NCBI GenBank assembly: GCA_902464115.1
Contig: CABQIF010000022.1
Span: 1-22,831, forward strand
Length of the DNA: 22,831 bases
Reading direction: 5' to 3'
Source: an uncultured Ruminococcus sp.
Lineage (GTDB): Bacteria > Bacillota > Clostridia > Oscillospirales > Ruminococcaceae
The notes under the pieces are model-generated. The model saw nothing but the letters and a program-made list of their open reading frames with translations, ran no database searches and was not told where the DNA came from. Below are positions 1 to 8,499 of this stretch, piece after piece. Position numbers and translations under genes: made by a program. Numbering within the stretch: position 1 is the first letter of the stretch; the number at the start of each line of letters is the position of its first letter.

Positions 1-1
1 A

Positions 2-1285
2 AATGCAATTTGTAGTTTGATTCTGGCAGGCGTTTCTCTTTCCACACTGTTGCTACAGGGATGCGGATCGGGTAAGACCAGTGATGGAAAGATTGAAGTG
101 GAGCTGCTGCAATACAAACCGGAAGCAGTTGCAGCATTTGAAGCGATGGAAGAACGCTTCAATGCCACCCATGACAACATTCACCTGACCATCGAATCCC
201 CAAATGAAGCCGTTACGGTTTTGAAAACCAGATTGATTCGGGAAGATTATCCGGACATCATCGGCATTGGCGGTGATATAAACTATTCCAACTTCCTGGA
301 TGCGAATTTGTTCATGGACATCTCTGATTTTGAGGGCATTTCCGATGTCAAGCCGGCATATCTGGACATGGAAAAGGAATTGGAACTGATTCCGAAAGAT
401 GGCACCTATGCATTGCCGTATGTTGCAAACAGTGCAGGTGTCCTTTATAACAAGGACATCTTCGAGGAACACGGCTGGAGCATTCCGGAAACATGGGACG
501 AATTTACCAGTCTCTGTGAAGAAATCCAGTCCGCAGGTATGACACCGCTGTATTTTGGCTTTAAAGATACCTGGACTTGCTTAGCACCGTGGAATGCACT
601 GGCAGTTGGTCTGGCAGAGTCGGACACTTGCAGTGAGGTCAATGCAGGCAATACCACCTTTACGGATGCTTATCGGGATGTTGCGGAAAAGATAAAAGTG
701 CTGCTGGATTATGCAGAACCCAATCCGTACGCATACAGCTATAACGATGCATGTACAGCATTTGCAAGAGGCGAATCGGCAATGTATGTCATCGGCAGCT
801 ATGCTGTTCCGCAGATTCAGTCTGTAAATCCGGACATCAACATTGACTCGTTTACGTTCCCGGCAAATGACAAGGAAGAAGACAACGTGCTGAACTCCGG
901 TGTCGACTTGCAGTTCTGTGTGATGAAAGAAACCAAGAACAAAGAAGCCGTTTACGAAGTGCTGAAGTTCTTGTATGAAGATGAAACCATTCAGATTTAT
1001 CTGGATGAACAAAATGCCATTCCGTGTAAGGAAGGCGACTTCACATTACCATCCATGCTGGACGGCATGCAGAGTTATATTCAGGAAGGCAGAATGTCAG
1101 ACTACCAAGACCACCATTATCCAAGTGAAATGAGCGTGGATGCGATGATTCAGACGTTCTTGATGGATGATAGTTCCAATGCCGTTGATACATTCCTGAG
1201 TCGGTTCGATAAGGAATGGAAGCGGTATAATCGGGACTTGATTGCAAAGGTCAAGAAATATCAGGAAGAAAAGGGGGAACAGTAA
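2..1285 (+). CDS. msmE: ABC transporter sugar-binding lipoprotein (MsmE-like), 5' end cut off
   Basis: This is the extracellular solute-binding protein (family 1) of a carbohydrate ABC importer, held to the outer face of the membrane by a lipid anchor. The frame is open to the left edge, so the true start lies outside the window. The first visible residues are the hydrophobic core of a signal peptide followed by the lipobox LLLQGC, with the lipidated Cys encoded at 62-64. The mature part has the usual family traits, such as PEAVAAFEAMEERFNA near the start and DIIGIGGD, VANSAGVLYNKDIF and GWSIPETWDEF further on. The stop codon is directly followed by the ATG of the first permease. The downstream gtfA and aga genes suggest raffinose-family or other alpha-galactosides as ligands; ligand identity is inferred from neighbours, not from binding residues. 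Confidence 0.9.
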   Translation, partial: NAICSLILAGVSLSTLLLQGCGSGKTSDGKIEVELLQYKPEAVAAFEAMEERFNATHDNIHLTIESPNEAVTVLKTRLIREDYPDIIGIGGDINYSNFLDANLFMDISDFEGISDVKPAYLDMEKELELIPKDGTYALPYVANSAGVLYNKDIFEEHGWSIPETWDEFTSLCEEIQSAGMTPLYFGFKDTWTCLAPWNALAVGLAESDTCSEVNAGNTTFTDAYRDVAEKIKVLLDYAEPNPYAYSYNDACTAFARGESAMYVIGSYAVPQIQSVNPDINIDSFTFPANDKEEDNVLNSGVDLQFCVMKETKNKEAVYEVLKFLYEDETIQIYLDEQNAIPCKEGDFTLPSMLDGMQSYIQEGRMSDYQDHHYPSEMSVDAMIQTFLMDDSSNAVDTFLSRFDKEWKRYNRDLIAKVKKYQEEKGEQ

Positions 1286-2167
1286 ATGAAAACGAAAAAA
1301 GTAGCATCTGCAAAGGATCGGACGTTTTTGATCATCACGATTCCGATCGTGGCATTATTCTTTTTATTTAATACGCTGCCGTTGATTACCGGTGCATTTT
1401 ACAGCTTTACCAACTACCGTGGATACGGCGACTTTGATTTCGTTGGATTCCGGAACTATATCGACTTGTTCACGGATTCCAGAGTCGGGCATTCTTACTT
1501 GTTCACCTTTAAATATGCGATTGCCGGAACGATTCTCATCAACGTTCTGAGCTTGCTGCTGGCGATGGGCTTGAACAGTAAGATTCGCTGCAAGAGCCTG
1601 CTCCGTGGGATGTACTTTGTACCGAATATCCTCGGCGGATTGATCATTGGTTATATTTTCAGCTTTATTTTCACCTATATCATCCCAGCCGTTGCAAAGG
1701 CAATGCACATTGGATTTCTGGAAAACAGCATTTTAGCAAGTGAAAAATATGCATGGATCGGCGTTCTGGTTGTCGGCGTTTGGCAGGCAGTTGCCATGAA
1801 CACCATCATTTACATCTCCGGCTTGCAGACCATTCCGACCGATATTTACGAAGCCGGCGATATTGACGGTGCAAATCCGTGGCAGAAGTTCTGGAAGCTG
1901 ACGCTCCCGATGCTGATGCCGTTCGTTTCCATCAACTTGGTATTGAGTACTAAAAATATGCTGATGGTATTCGACCAGATCATGTCTTTGACAAAGGGTG
2001 GTCCTGCACAGAGCACCGAGTCTATCTCCTACCTGATTTATCGAAACGGTATGGACGGCGGACAGTTTGGTTATCAGTGTGCAAACGCCGTCATCTTCTT
2101 TATTGTAATTGTTGCATTCTCTGTCATCCAGCTGAAAATGACAAATAAGAAGGAGGAACAGCTATGA
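1286..2167 (+). CDS. msmF: ABC sugar permease, MalF/MsmF type
   Basis: An inner-membrane permease subunit of 293 aa, normal for the family. A hydrophobic helix at about residues 13-38 is followed by further membrane segments. The cytoplasmic EAA loop that docks on the ATPase lies at about 189-212 (EAGDIDGANPWQKFW followed by LPMLMP). The start is the ATG directly after the binding-protein stop, with the GGGGGAAC upstream as ribosome binding site. Its stop overlaps the next permease start (ATGA), so the two are translationally coupled, as expected for a heterodimeric channel. The role in alpha-galactoside uptake is inferred from the operon. No ATPase gene is present in the window; related msm systems in several Firmicutes use a shared MsmK-type ATPase. 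Confidence 0.92.
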   Translation: MKTKKVASAKDRTFLIITIPIVALFFLFNTLPLITGAFYSFTNYRGYGDFDFVGFRNYIDLFTDSRVGHSYLFTFKYAIAGTILINVLSLLLAMGLNSKIRCKSLLRGMYFVPNILGGLIIGYIFSFIFTYIIPAVAKAMHIGFLENSILASEKYAWIGVLVVGVWQAVAMNTIIYISGLQTIPTDIYEAGDIDGANPWQKFWKLTLPMLMPFVSINLVLSTKNMLMVFDQIMSLTKGGPAQSTESISYLIYRNGMDGGQFGYQCANAVIFFIVIVAFSVIQLKMTNKKEEQL

Positions 2168-3012
2168 GAAAAACAAAAAAAATCGGCGGCTCTAACGTGC
2201 TTGTTACAGTCTTGTTATTCTTGGGCTGTTTGACAATTCTTTTTCCGCTGTATATGACCATTATCATTGCATTCAAAAACCCGAGCGAAATGACCAACGA
2301 CGTTGCTGGTGCATTGGCATTCCCGAGTAGCTGGAAACTGGACAACTTCAAAGAAGCCATGGAAGTCACGGACTTCTGGCACACCCTTGGAAACAGCTTG
2401 CTGATTACCATTGCAACCATCGTGCTGGCACTGTTGATTCATTCGCTGGCTGGTTATGTCATCGGCAGAAACATGGCAAGAAAAAAAGGCTATCGGTTCA
2501 TTTATTTCTACATTGTAAGCGGTATGTTCGTTCCGTTTGCAATCCTGATGATGCCGTTGGTTAAGGAAACTGCGATTCTGGGCTTAGATAATCGGCTGGG
2601 TGTAATTCTGCTGTATCTGGTCTTCTATATGCCAATCAATGTCATGCTGTATAGCGGCTATCTGAAGAATATTCCGCTGGCAATGGAAGAAGCTGCTGAA
2701 ATTGACGGGGCATCTGCTTGGAAAACCTATTGGACAGTTATTTTCCCGATGATGAAGCCGATGCATGCAACCGTTGCAGTTCTGACCGCTCTGGGTACTT
2801 GGAACGACGTTATGACACCACTGGTTATCATGTCCGGCACAAAGGGCACGACCCTTCCGCTGGCACAGTTGAACTTCCAGACACAGTTCGGTACAAACTA
2901 CAACTTGGCATTTGCATCTTACCTGTTGGCATTGATTCCGATTTTGATTTTCTATGTACTCTGCCAGAAGCAGATTTTGAACGGTGTTGCAAATGGTGCA
3001 GTAAAGGGTTAA
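2164..3012 (+). CDS. msmG: ABC sugar permease, MalG/MsmG type
   Basis: The second permease subunit, 282 aa. It has the N-terminal helix typical of MalG-like proteins (about residues 12-36, ending in the FPLYMTIIIAFKNP signature) and an EAA loop at about 175-199 (EEAAEIDGASAWKTYW, then FPMMKP). The start ATG overlaps the previous stop by four bases and is preceded by AAGGAGGAACAGCT, a strong ribosome binding site. It pairs with the preceding permease to form the membrane channel. The following gene, sucrose phosphorylase, starts 13 bases after its stop, so transport and catabolism are one transcription unit. Confidence 0.92.
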   Translation: MRKTKKIGGSNVLVTVLLFLGCLTILFPLYMTIIIAFKNPSEMTNDVAGALAFPSSWKLDNFKEAMEVTDFWHTLGNSLLITIATIVLALLIHSLAGYVIGRNMARKKGYRFIYFYIVSGMFVPFAILMMPLVKETAILGLDNRLGVILLYLVFYMPINVMLYSGYLKNIPLAMEEAAEIDGASAWKTYWTVIFPMMKPMHATVAVLTALGTWNDVMTPLVIMSGTKGTTLPLAQLNFQTQFGTNYNLAFASYLLALIPILIFYVLCQKQILNGVANGAVKG

Positions 3013-3025
3013 GGTGATCAAGTAA

Positions 3026-4438
3026 ATGCAGTTGAAAAATGAAGTGATGTTGATTACCTATGCGGACAGCATGGGCAACAACTTAAAGGATTTACACAAG
3101 GTCTTGAATCAGTACTATGCAAACGCCGTTGGCGGTGTGCATATTCTCCCATTCTTTCCATCCTCTGCCGACCGTGGCTTTGCTCCGATGTGTTATGATC
3201 GGGTTGACCCGAACTTCGGAACATTTGCAGATGTAGAGGCAATCGGAAAAGATTATTACCTGATGTTTGACTTCATGGTCAATCATATCTCTGCACATTC
3301 GGCTTATTTTCAGGATTTCCTGCAAAAGAAAGACCAGTCTGCCTATAAAGATTTCTTCATCCGCTATTCTGATTTCTGGGAGAATGGAGAACCAACACAG
3401 GAGCAGGTGGACTTGATTTACAAGCGGAAGCCACGTGCTCCGTACATCGAAGCAGAATTTGCAGACGGCAGCAAAGAAAAAGTCTGGTGCACGTTCTGCG
3501 AAGAACAAATTGATTTGGATGTACGGAAAGATGCCACCAAGCAGTTTATCAAGCAGACATTGGTGGATATGTGCCATCATGGTGCAGCCGTCATTCGTCT
3601 GGATGCATTCGCTTATGCGATTAAGAAACCGGATACCAGTTGTTTCTTTGTAGAACCGGACATCTGGGAACTGCTCTATGACATTGAAAAGACAGTCAAA
3701 GCAGAGGGTGCAGAAATCCTGCCGGAGATTCACGAGCATTACACCATCCCGATGAAAATTGCAGACAAGGGCTTTTGGATTTATGACTTTGCCCTGCCAG
3801 TTCTGACCCTGCACGCTCTGTATAATCACACAGGCGTTTATCTGAAACAGTGGATGGAACGCTGCCCGATGCATCAGTTCACCACACTGGACACGCACGA
3901 CGGAATCGGCATTGTCGATGTAAAAGACTTGCTGCCGGATGAGGAAGTGGACAAGGTCAAGGAACAGATGTACCAGCAGGGGGCAAACGTCAAGAAAATT
4001 TACAGTTCCGAAGCGTACAACAACCTCGATATTTATCAGGTCAACACCACATATTATTCCGCGTTGGGCAATCAGGATGATGCGTACTTGCTGGCAAGAG
4101 CCATTCAGTTCTTTGCACCGGGCATTCCGCAGGTTTATTATGTGGGCATGCTGGCAGGCAGCAATGATGTGGACTTGATGGAACGCACCAAGAATGGACG
4201 AGACATCAACCGGCATTATTACTCGCTGGAAGAAGTGGCAGAACAGCAGCAGCGTCCAGTGGTACAGAAATTGAAAGAACTGATGGAACTGCGGAACACG
4301 CATCCGGCGTTCTCGCTGGAGGGTACGATTTCTATTCAGGCAGAGGGCGACCACCTGCAAATCGTCCGCACGTATCAGTCGCACAAGATTGTGTTAGATG
4401 CAAATCTTTCCACCTATCAGTTTGAAATTCACGAATAA
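3026..4438 (+). CDS. gtfA: sucrose phosphorylase (GH13), GtfA
   Basis: A cytoplasmic glycoside hydrolase family 13 phosphorylase of 470 aa, close to the family's usual 480-490. It splits sucrose with phosphate into alpha-glucose-1-phosphate and fructose. The GH13 catalytic residues can be placed: nucleophile D193 in RLDAFAYAIKK, acid/base E234 in LPEIHEHY, and transition-state Asp D292 in DTHDGIG. The N-terminal ITYADSMGNNLKDL and VGGVHILPFFPSSADRGF blocks are typical of sucrose phosphorylases. The start has AAGGTGAT seven bases upstream. Its place between the sugar importer and an alpha-galactosidase fits the msm pathway, where sucrose freed from raffinose is phosphorolysed. A sucrose-6'-phosphate or glucosylglycerate phosphorylase is an alternative that the sequence alone does not exclude, but the neighbours favour sucrose. 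Confidence 0.92.
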   Translation: MQLKNEVMLITYADSMGNNLKDLHKVLNQYYANAVGGVHILPFFPSSADRGFAPMCYDRVDPNFGTFADVEAIGKDYYLMFDFMVNHISAHSAYFQDFLQKKDQSAYKDFFIRYSDFWENGEPTQEQVDLIYKRKPRAPYIEAEFADGSKEKVWCTFCEEQIDLDVRKDATKQFIKQTLVDMCHHGAAVIRLDAFAYAIKKPDTSCFFVEPDIWELLYDIEKTVKAEGAEILPEIHEHYTIPMKIADKGFWIYDFALPVLTLHALYNHTGVYLKQWMERCPMHQFTTLDTHDGIGIVDVKDLLPDEEVDKVKEQMYQQGANVKKIYSSEAYNNLDIYQVNTTYYSALGNQDDAYLLARAIQFFAPGIPQVYYVGMLAGSNDVDLMERTKNGRDINRHYYSLEEVAEQQQRPVVQKLKELMELRNTHPAFSLEGTISIQAEGDHLQIVRTYQSHKIVLDANLSTYQFEIHE

Positions 4439-4450
4439 AGAAAAAATGTG

Positions 4451-4488
4451 TTCGCATCGTATGAGAGTAACGCTCTCTACGGTGCGAA
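4451..4488 (+). promoter_or_regulatory. intercistronic hairpin between gtfA and aga
   Basis: An inverted repeat fills most of the 81-base gap between gtfA and aga. Arms TTCGCATCGTA (4451-4461) and TACGGTGCGAA (4478-4488) pair with one T-G wobble. GAGAG (4463-4467) pairs with CTCTC (4473-4477) over the loop TAACG, leaving one bulged T at 4462. No T-tract follows, so it does not look like a terminator. An mRNA processing or stability element that sets the gtfA to aga ratio is the likeliest role, by inference. Confidence 0.6.
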
Positions 4489-4519
4489 ACTTGTATCAAA
4501 GAAAAAAGGAGCGATTCTT

Positions 4520-6709
4520 ATGGCAATTCAAGTTGTAACAACCGAACAGTCCACCTTGTTTACCATTCGTACCAAGCACACCACCTATCAGATGAAAGCA
4601 GATGAATATGGCGTTCTGCTGCATCTCTGGTATGGGGCATCTGTCGAAGGCGACCTGTCCTATCTGCTGGATTATCCGGATGTTGGATTTTCCGGAAACC
4701 TCTATGAAGCAGAAAACAGAAGAACTTACTCTTTGAATACCTTGCCGCTGGAATATGCAACCGAAGGCGTTGGCGATTTCCGGATTCCGGCAGTTGCAGC
4801 AACCCATGCAGACGGCAGCAATGCATTAGATTTGCGGTATCAGTCTTACAACATTCTAAAAGGCAAATATGCGATTGCAGGGCTTCCGGCAGTCTATGCA
4901 GACGAAGACGAAGCAGAAACTTTGGAAATTGTTCTGAAAGATACGGCAACAGATTTGCAGGTAACCTTGCGGTATGGCGTTCTGCCGGAACTGGATATGC
5001 TGACTCGCTGCGTTTCCATCCAGAATCTTGGCACAACGCCGATTACACTGACAAAGGCAGCCAGCTTCTGTTTAGATTTGCCTTATGGAAATTGGGAATG
5101 GATGCACTTCCACGGCAGACATGCAATGGAACGGATTACCGAACGGACACCGCTGATTCACGGCATTCAGGAAAGCTCCAGCACAAGAGGCACATCCAGC
5201 CACCATCAGAATCCGACTGCCATTCTCTGCACACCGGATTGCACAGAAACCAATGGCAGCTGTTTCGGAGCAGCATTCTTATATAGCGGCAGCTTCCAGA
5301 CGAAGATTGAATATGACCAGATGCGGCAAGCAAGAATGGTGATGGGATTGCATCCGGATTTGTTCCGCTGGGAACTCCAGCCGCAAGCAACTTTTGATAC
5401 GCCAGAAGTGCTGTTCACTTATAGTGATAGCGGTCTGGAAACCCTGTCACACCGTTTCCAGAAAACCATTCGGGAGCACGTCTGCCGGGGCAAGTATCAG
5501 AAAATCGAACGTCCGGTTCTGATTAACAACTGGGAAGCAACCTATTTCGATTTCAACGAAGAAAAGATTTTGAAGATTGCCGAAGAAGCCGCTCGTCTGG
5601 GCGTTGATATGCTGGTATTGGATGACGGCTGGTTTGGCAAGCGGGATGATGACTGTTCTGGTCTGGGCGACTGGTTCGTAAATGAACAGAAACTCAAGGG
5701 CGGACTGGGTACACTGGTGCAGAAAGTCAAGGCACTGGGCATGAAGTTCGGAATCTGGTTTGAACCGGAAATGGTTTCAGAAGACAGCGATTTGTACCGC
5801 ACCCATCCGGAATGGGCAATTCAGATCCCGGGCAGAAAGCCAATGCGAAGCCGGTATCAGCTGCTGTTGGATCTGTCAAATCCAGATGTGCAGGATTACT
5901 TGTATGAACGCATTTCCGCTATCCTGAACAGTGCCGATATTTCCTATGTAAAGTGGGATATGAACCGCAGTATCAGTGACTGGTATACCGCTCTGCTGCC
6001 AGCAAACCGGCAGGGCGAGTTGCCGCATCGGTATGTGCTGGGTGTTTATGCATTACTGGAACGGCTGACTTCTGCATTCCCGGAAGTTCTGTTTGAGGGA
6101 TGCAGTGGCGGCGGCGGACGGTTTGACGCTGGGATGTTGTATTACTGCCCGCAGATTTGGTGCAGCGATGACACAGATGCCTACGAACGAACCATCATTC
6201 AGTATGGAACATCGTTCTTCTATCCGGTTTCTGCGGTTGGTTCGCATGTTTCTGTTGTTCCGAATCACCAGACTGGAAGAATCACACCAATCGAAACCCG
6301 TGCCGTGACAGCAATGGCTGGCAGCTTCGGCTATGAGTTGGATTTGAATTTGCTGTCAGACGAGGAAAAGGAATCTGTGACTAAGCAGATTCAGCAGTTC
6401 AAGGAATACAATTCGCTGATTCACAACGGGACGTATTACCGCCTGAGCAATCCGCTACAAGATGCCTATGCACTCTGGGCGTTTGTATCCGAGGACAAGA
6501 AAGAAGTTCTGGTACAGGGCATGATTTTCCGGACAGAAGCAAACATGGTGCGGCATTGTGTCCAGCTGAGAGGTTTGGATGCAAAGGTTGTTTACCGGAC
6601 AGAGGACGGAGCAGCCTATACCGGAGATACCCTGATGCATGCAGGTGTTCTGCTGCCGAAATCTTGGGGCGACTATTATCCGGTTTCCATGCATTTCATC
6701 AGCGAATAA
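4520..6709 (+). CDS. aga: alpha-galactosidase, GH36
   Basis: This enzyme hydrolyses terminal alpha-1,6-galactose from raffinose, melibiose or stachyose and is probably intracellular, since no signal peptide is seen. From the ATG at 4520 the protein has 729 aa, typical of bacterial GH36 tetrameric enzymes: an N-terminal beta-sandwich, a TIM barrel from about residue 330, and a C-terminal beta domain. The catalytic nucleophile is D480 in YVKWDMNRS and the acid/base is D550 in WCSDDTDA; the 70-residue spacing matches characterised GH36 enzymes. Substrate-loop motifs LVLDDGWFGKRDDD and EGCSGGGGRFD are also present. The start was chosen because AAAAAAGGAG (4502-4511) lies eight bases upstream; an in-frame GTG at 4448 would place the intercistronic hairpin inside the coding sequence and has no ribosome site. 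It is the last gene of the operon, before a strong terminator. Confidence 0.95.
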   Translation: MAIQVVTTEQSTLFTIRTKHTTYQMKADEYGVLLHLWYGASVEGDLSYLLDYPDVGFSGNLYEAENRRTYSLNTLPLEYATEGVGDFRIPAVAATHADGSNALDLRYQSYNILKGKYAIAGLPAVYADEDEAETLEIVLKDTATDLQVTLRYGVLPELDMLTRCVSIQNLGTTPITLTKAASFCLDLPYGNWEWMHFHGRHAMERITERTPLIHGIQESSSTRGTSSHHQNPTAILCTPDCTETNGSCFGAAFLYSGSFQTKIEYDQMRQARMVMGLHPDLFRWELQPQATFDTPEVLFTYSDSGLETLSHRFQKTIREHVCRGKYQKIERPVLINNWEATYFDFNEEKILKIAEEAARLGVDMLVLDDGWFGKRDDDCSGLGDWFVNEQKLKGGLGTLVQKVKALGMKFGIWFEPEMVSEDSDLYRTHPEWAIQIPGRKPMRSRYQLLLDLSNPDVQDYLYERISAILNSADISYVKWDMNRSISDWYTALLPANRQGELPHRYVLGVYALLERLTSAFPEVLFEGCSGGGGRFDAGMLYYCPQIWCSDDTDAYERTIIQYGTSFFYPVSAVGSHVSVVPNHQTGRITPIETRAVTAMAGSFGYELDLNLLSDEEKESVTKQIQQFKEYNSLIHNGTYYRLSNPLQDAYALWAFVSEDKKEVLVQGMIFRTEANMVRHCVQLRGLDAKVVYRTEDGAAYTGDTLMHAGVLLPKSWGDYYPVSMHFISE

Positions 6710-6730
6710 TTTCACAACGATGATTAGAAA

Positions 6731-6787
6731 CGATTGCGGCACGCTGCGGAAGAGATTCTGCGGCGTGCCGTTTCTGTTGATTTTTCG
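6731..6787 (+). terminator. intrinsic terminator after aga
   Basis: The stem CGGCACGCTGCGGAA (6737-6751) pairs with TTCTGCGGCGTGCCG (6756-6770) over the loop GAGA, with two G-T wobbles. A T-rich tail (TTTCTGTTGATTTTT) follows. It closes the alpha-galactoside operon. Confidence 0.9.
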
Positions 6788-6878
6788 GGAGATTTCATGG
6801 ATTTTTAAATTTGTCGACTATTACGAATTTCAGCGAAAAAACAGGGAAATATTCTGTTAAATGACGAATTGAAATACC

Positions 6879-6907
6879 TTGAAAACCTATCGCATCTATG
6901 GTATAAT
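6879..6907 (+). promoter_or_regulatory. promoter of the SGNH-nadA-mnmA operon
   Basis: The -35 box TTGAAA (6879-6884) and -10 box TATAAT (6902-6907) are separated by exactly 17 bases. An extended -10 TG lies at 6899-6900. Two Spo0A-box-like words lie upstream: TGTCGAC at 6812-6818 and TGACGAA at 6862-6868, the latter ten bases ahead of the -35 box. Confidence 0.85.
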
Positions 6908-6945
6908 AGAAGTTAACGAAAACGGCAAAAGGTGGGGAATTCGAT

Positions 6946-7584
6946 ATGAAAACGGTACTTTGCTTTGGGGACTCAAACACATACGGCTATCAGCCGGAAA
7001 CGAAAAAACGATATGATGAAACCAAACGCTGGACGTGCTTGTTACAGCAGGTCATGCAGCCCTATGGGTGGCGTGTTGTGGAAGAGGGTCTGTGCGGACG
7101 CACAACCAACTTGAACGGCATTCGTCGGGAAAACCGAAACGGTGCTGCGGTGCTGCCGATGCTGCTGGAATCCCATGCACCGCTGGATGCTGTGATTTTG
7201 ATGCTGGGGACAAACGACTGCAAAACGCAGTTCCATGCAACGCCGGAATCCATTGGAGCAGGCATCGAAGCCTTGATTGCACAGGTGCGGGCATTCGATG
7301 AACATCTTCCGATCTTATTGGTTTCCCCCATTCATCTTGCAGCAGATATTGCAGAAAAAGACCCCGCATTTTCTGCGGATTCCGTTCCCATCTCCTATGC
7401 ATTAAAGTCCGTCTATGCAGCGATTGCAGAACGGGAACACTGCATGTTTTTTGCGGCTTCGGATTATGCAGAGCCTTCGGATGCAGATGGTGAACATCTG
7501 GATGCAGAGGGACATCAAAAACTGACCAAACAGATGTTGAACGCATTACAACCATTACTATGCGGAAAGGAACAGGAAAAATGA
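6946..7584 (+). CDS. SGNH/GDSL-family hydrolase
   Basis: A 212-aa esterase/lipase-like hydrolase with no signal peptide, so probably cytoplasmic. All SGNH blocks are visible: block I FGDSNTYGY with nucleophile S10, block II EGLCGRTT with the oxyanion Gly at about 51, block III LGTNDCK with N90, and block V DGEHLDAEGH with catalytic D181 and H184. It resembles the arylesterase / acyl-deacylase branch of the superfamily. The natural substrate cannot be read from the sequence; an acetyl-ester of a carbohydrate is possible. GGTGGGG lies eight bases before the ATG. Its stop overlaps the nadA start (ATGA), so it is translationally coupled to NAD biosynthesis, although no functional link is obvious. 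Confidence 0.9.
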   Translation: MKTVLCFGDSNTYGYQPETKKRYDETKRWTCLLQQVMQPYGWRVVEEGLCGRTTNLNGIRRENRNGAAVLPMLLESHAPLDAVILMLGTNDCKTQFHATPESIGAGIEALIAQVRAFDEHLPILLVSPIHLAADIAEKDPAFSADSVPISYALKSVYAAIAEREHCMFFAASDYAEPSDADGEHLDAEGHQKLTKQMLNALQPLLCGKEQEK

Positions 7585-8498
7585 CAACGAAAGAAATGCA
7601 GGAAGCAATTCTAAAATGGAAAAAAGAACAAGACTGCTGTATTCTGGCACATTGCTACCAGACCCATGATATTTTGGAAGTGGCAGACTTTGTCGGAGAT
7701 TCTTTCGGATTGGCACAGAAAGCAGCACAGACTGATTGCAAACGGGTGATGATGTGCGGCGTTCGCTTTATGGCAGAAACTGTAAAAATTCTGTCGCCGG
7801 AAAAACAAGTTTATCTGCCAAAAGCAGAAGCTGGCTGCCCGATGGCAGAACAGCTGGACGTGGAAATGTTGCAGCAGATGAAAGAAATCTATCCGGAACA
7901 CTGCGTGGTTGCCTATATCAACACGACCGCTGCATTAAAAACTTTGTGTGATGTCTGCGTCACATCTTCTTCCGCCGTGGAGATTATCCGGAAGATTCCG
8001 AACAAGAAGATTCTGTTCATTCCGGACTGCAACCTTGGCGATTATGTGGCAAAGCAAATTCCGGAAAAGGAATTCCAGCTGATGCATGGCGGTTGCCCGA
8101 CACACGTTCGGATCACCGTCAAGGACGTAGAAAAAGCACGGGCTGCACATCCGGACGCAGAGCTGCTGGTACATCCGGAATGCCAGCCGGCAGTTACCGC
8201 ACAGGCGGACTATGTTGGCAGCACGACCGGCATTATGAACTATGCAGCAAAGAGTGACAAGAAATCTTTCATCATCGGCACAGAGAACAGCATTGTACAG
8301 CACTTGGGCATGCAGTTCCCGGACAAGCTGTTTTATCCGCTCTCGAAAGATTGTGTCTGTCACAATATGAAAGTTACGACATTGGCAGATGTTTTGCACT
8401 GCTTGCAGGGCGTAGACGGCGAAGAAATTCAGATGCCGGAAGACGTTATGCAGAAAGCAAAGGTCTGCATTGAAGAAATGTTGAGGTTGGGAAATTAA
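7581..8498 (+). CDS. nadA: quinolinate synthase NadA
   Basis: NadA condenses iminoaspartate with dihydroxyacetone phosphate to quinolinate, the precursor of NAD, using an oxygen-sensitive [4Fe-4S] cluster. The 305-aa product fits the family length. Candidate cluster ligands are C86 (EAGCPMAE), C172 (MHGGCPTH) and C258 (SKDCVCHN, where C260 is an alternative); their spacing of 86 and 86 is close to that of characterised NadA proteins. Substrate-site motifs HCYQTHDILEVADFVGDS, NTTAALK and GTENSIVQHL are present. The ATG at 7581 was preferred over an in-frame ATG at 7560 because AAAGGA (7566-7571) stands nine bases upstream and the overlap with the previous stop is the classic coupling form. nadB and nadC, often beside nadA, are absent here. 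Confidence 0.95.
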   Translation: MTTKEMQEAILKWKKEQDCCILAHCYQTHDILEVADFVGDSFGLAQKAAQTDCKRVMMCGVRFMAETVKILSPEKQVYLPKAEAGCPMAEQLDVEMLQQMKEIYPEHCVVAYINTTAALKTLCDVCVTSSSAVEIIRKIPNKKILFIPDCNLGDYVAKQIPEKEFQLMHGGCPTHVRITVKDVEKARAAHPDAELLVHPECQPAVTAQADYVGSTTGIMNYAAKSDKKSFIIGTENSIVQHLGMQFPDKLFYPLSKDCVCHNMKVTTLADVLHCLQGVDGEEIQMPEDVMQKAKVCIEEMLRLGN

Positions 8499-8499
8499 G

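Noticed and set aside
3092..4384. Minus-strand open frame of 430 codons across gtfA
   Set aside because: It is antisense to sucrose phosphorylase, which carries all GH13 catalytic residues; the antisense product has odd composition and no ribosome site in context.
4448..4519. In-frame GTG start extending alpha-galactosidase by 24 residues
   Set aside because: The extension would translate the gtfA-aga hairpin and lacks a ribosome site; AAAAAAGGAG fits the ATG at 4520.
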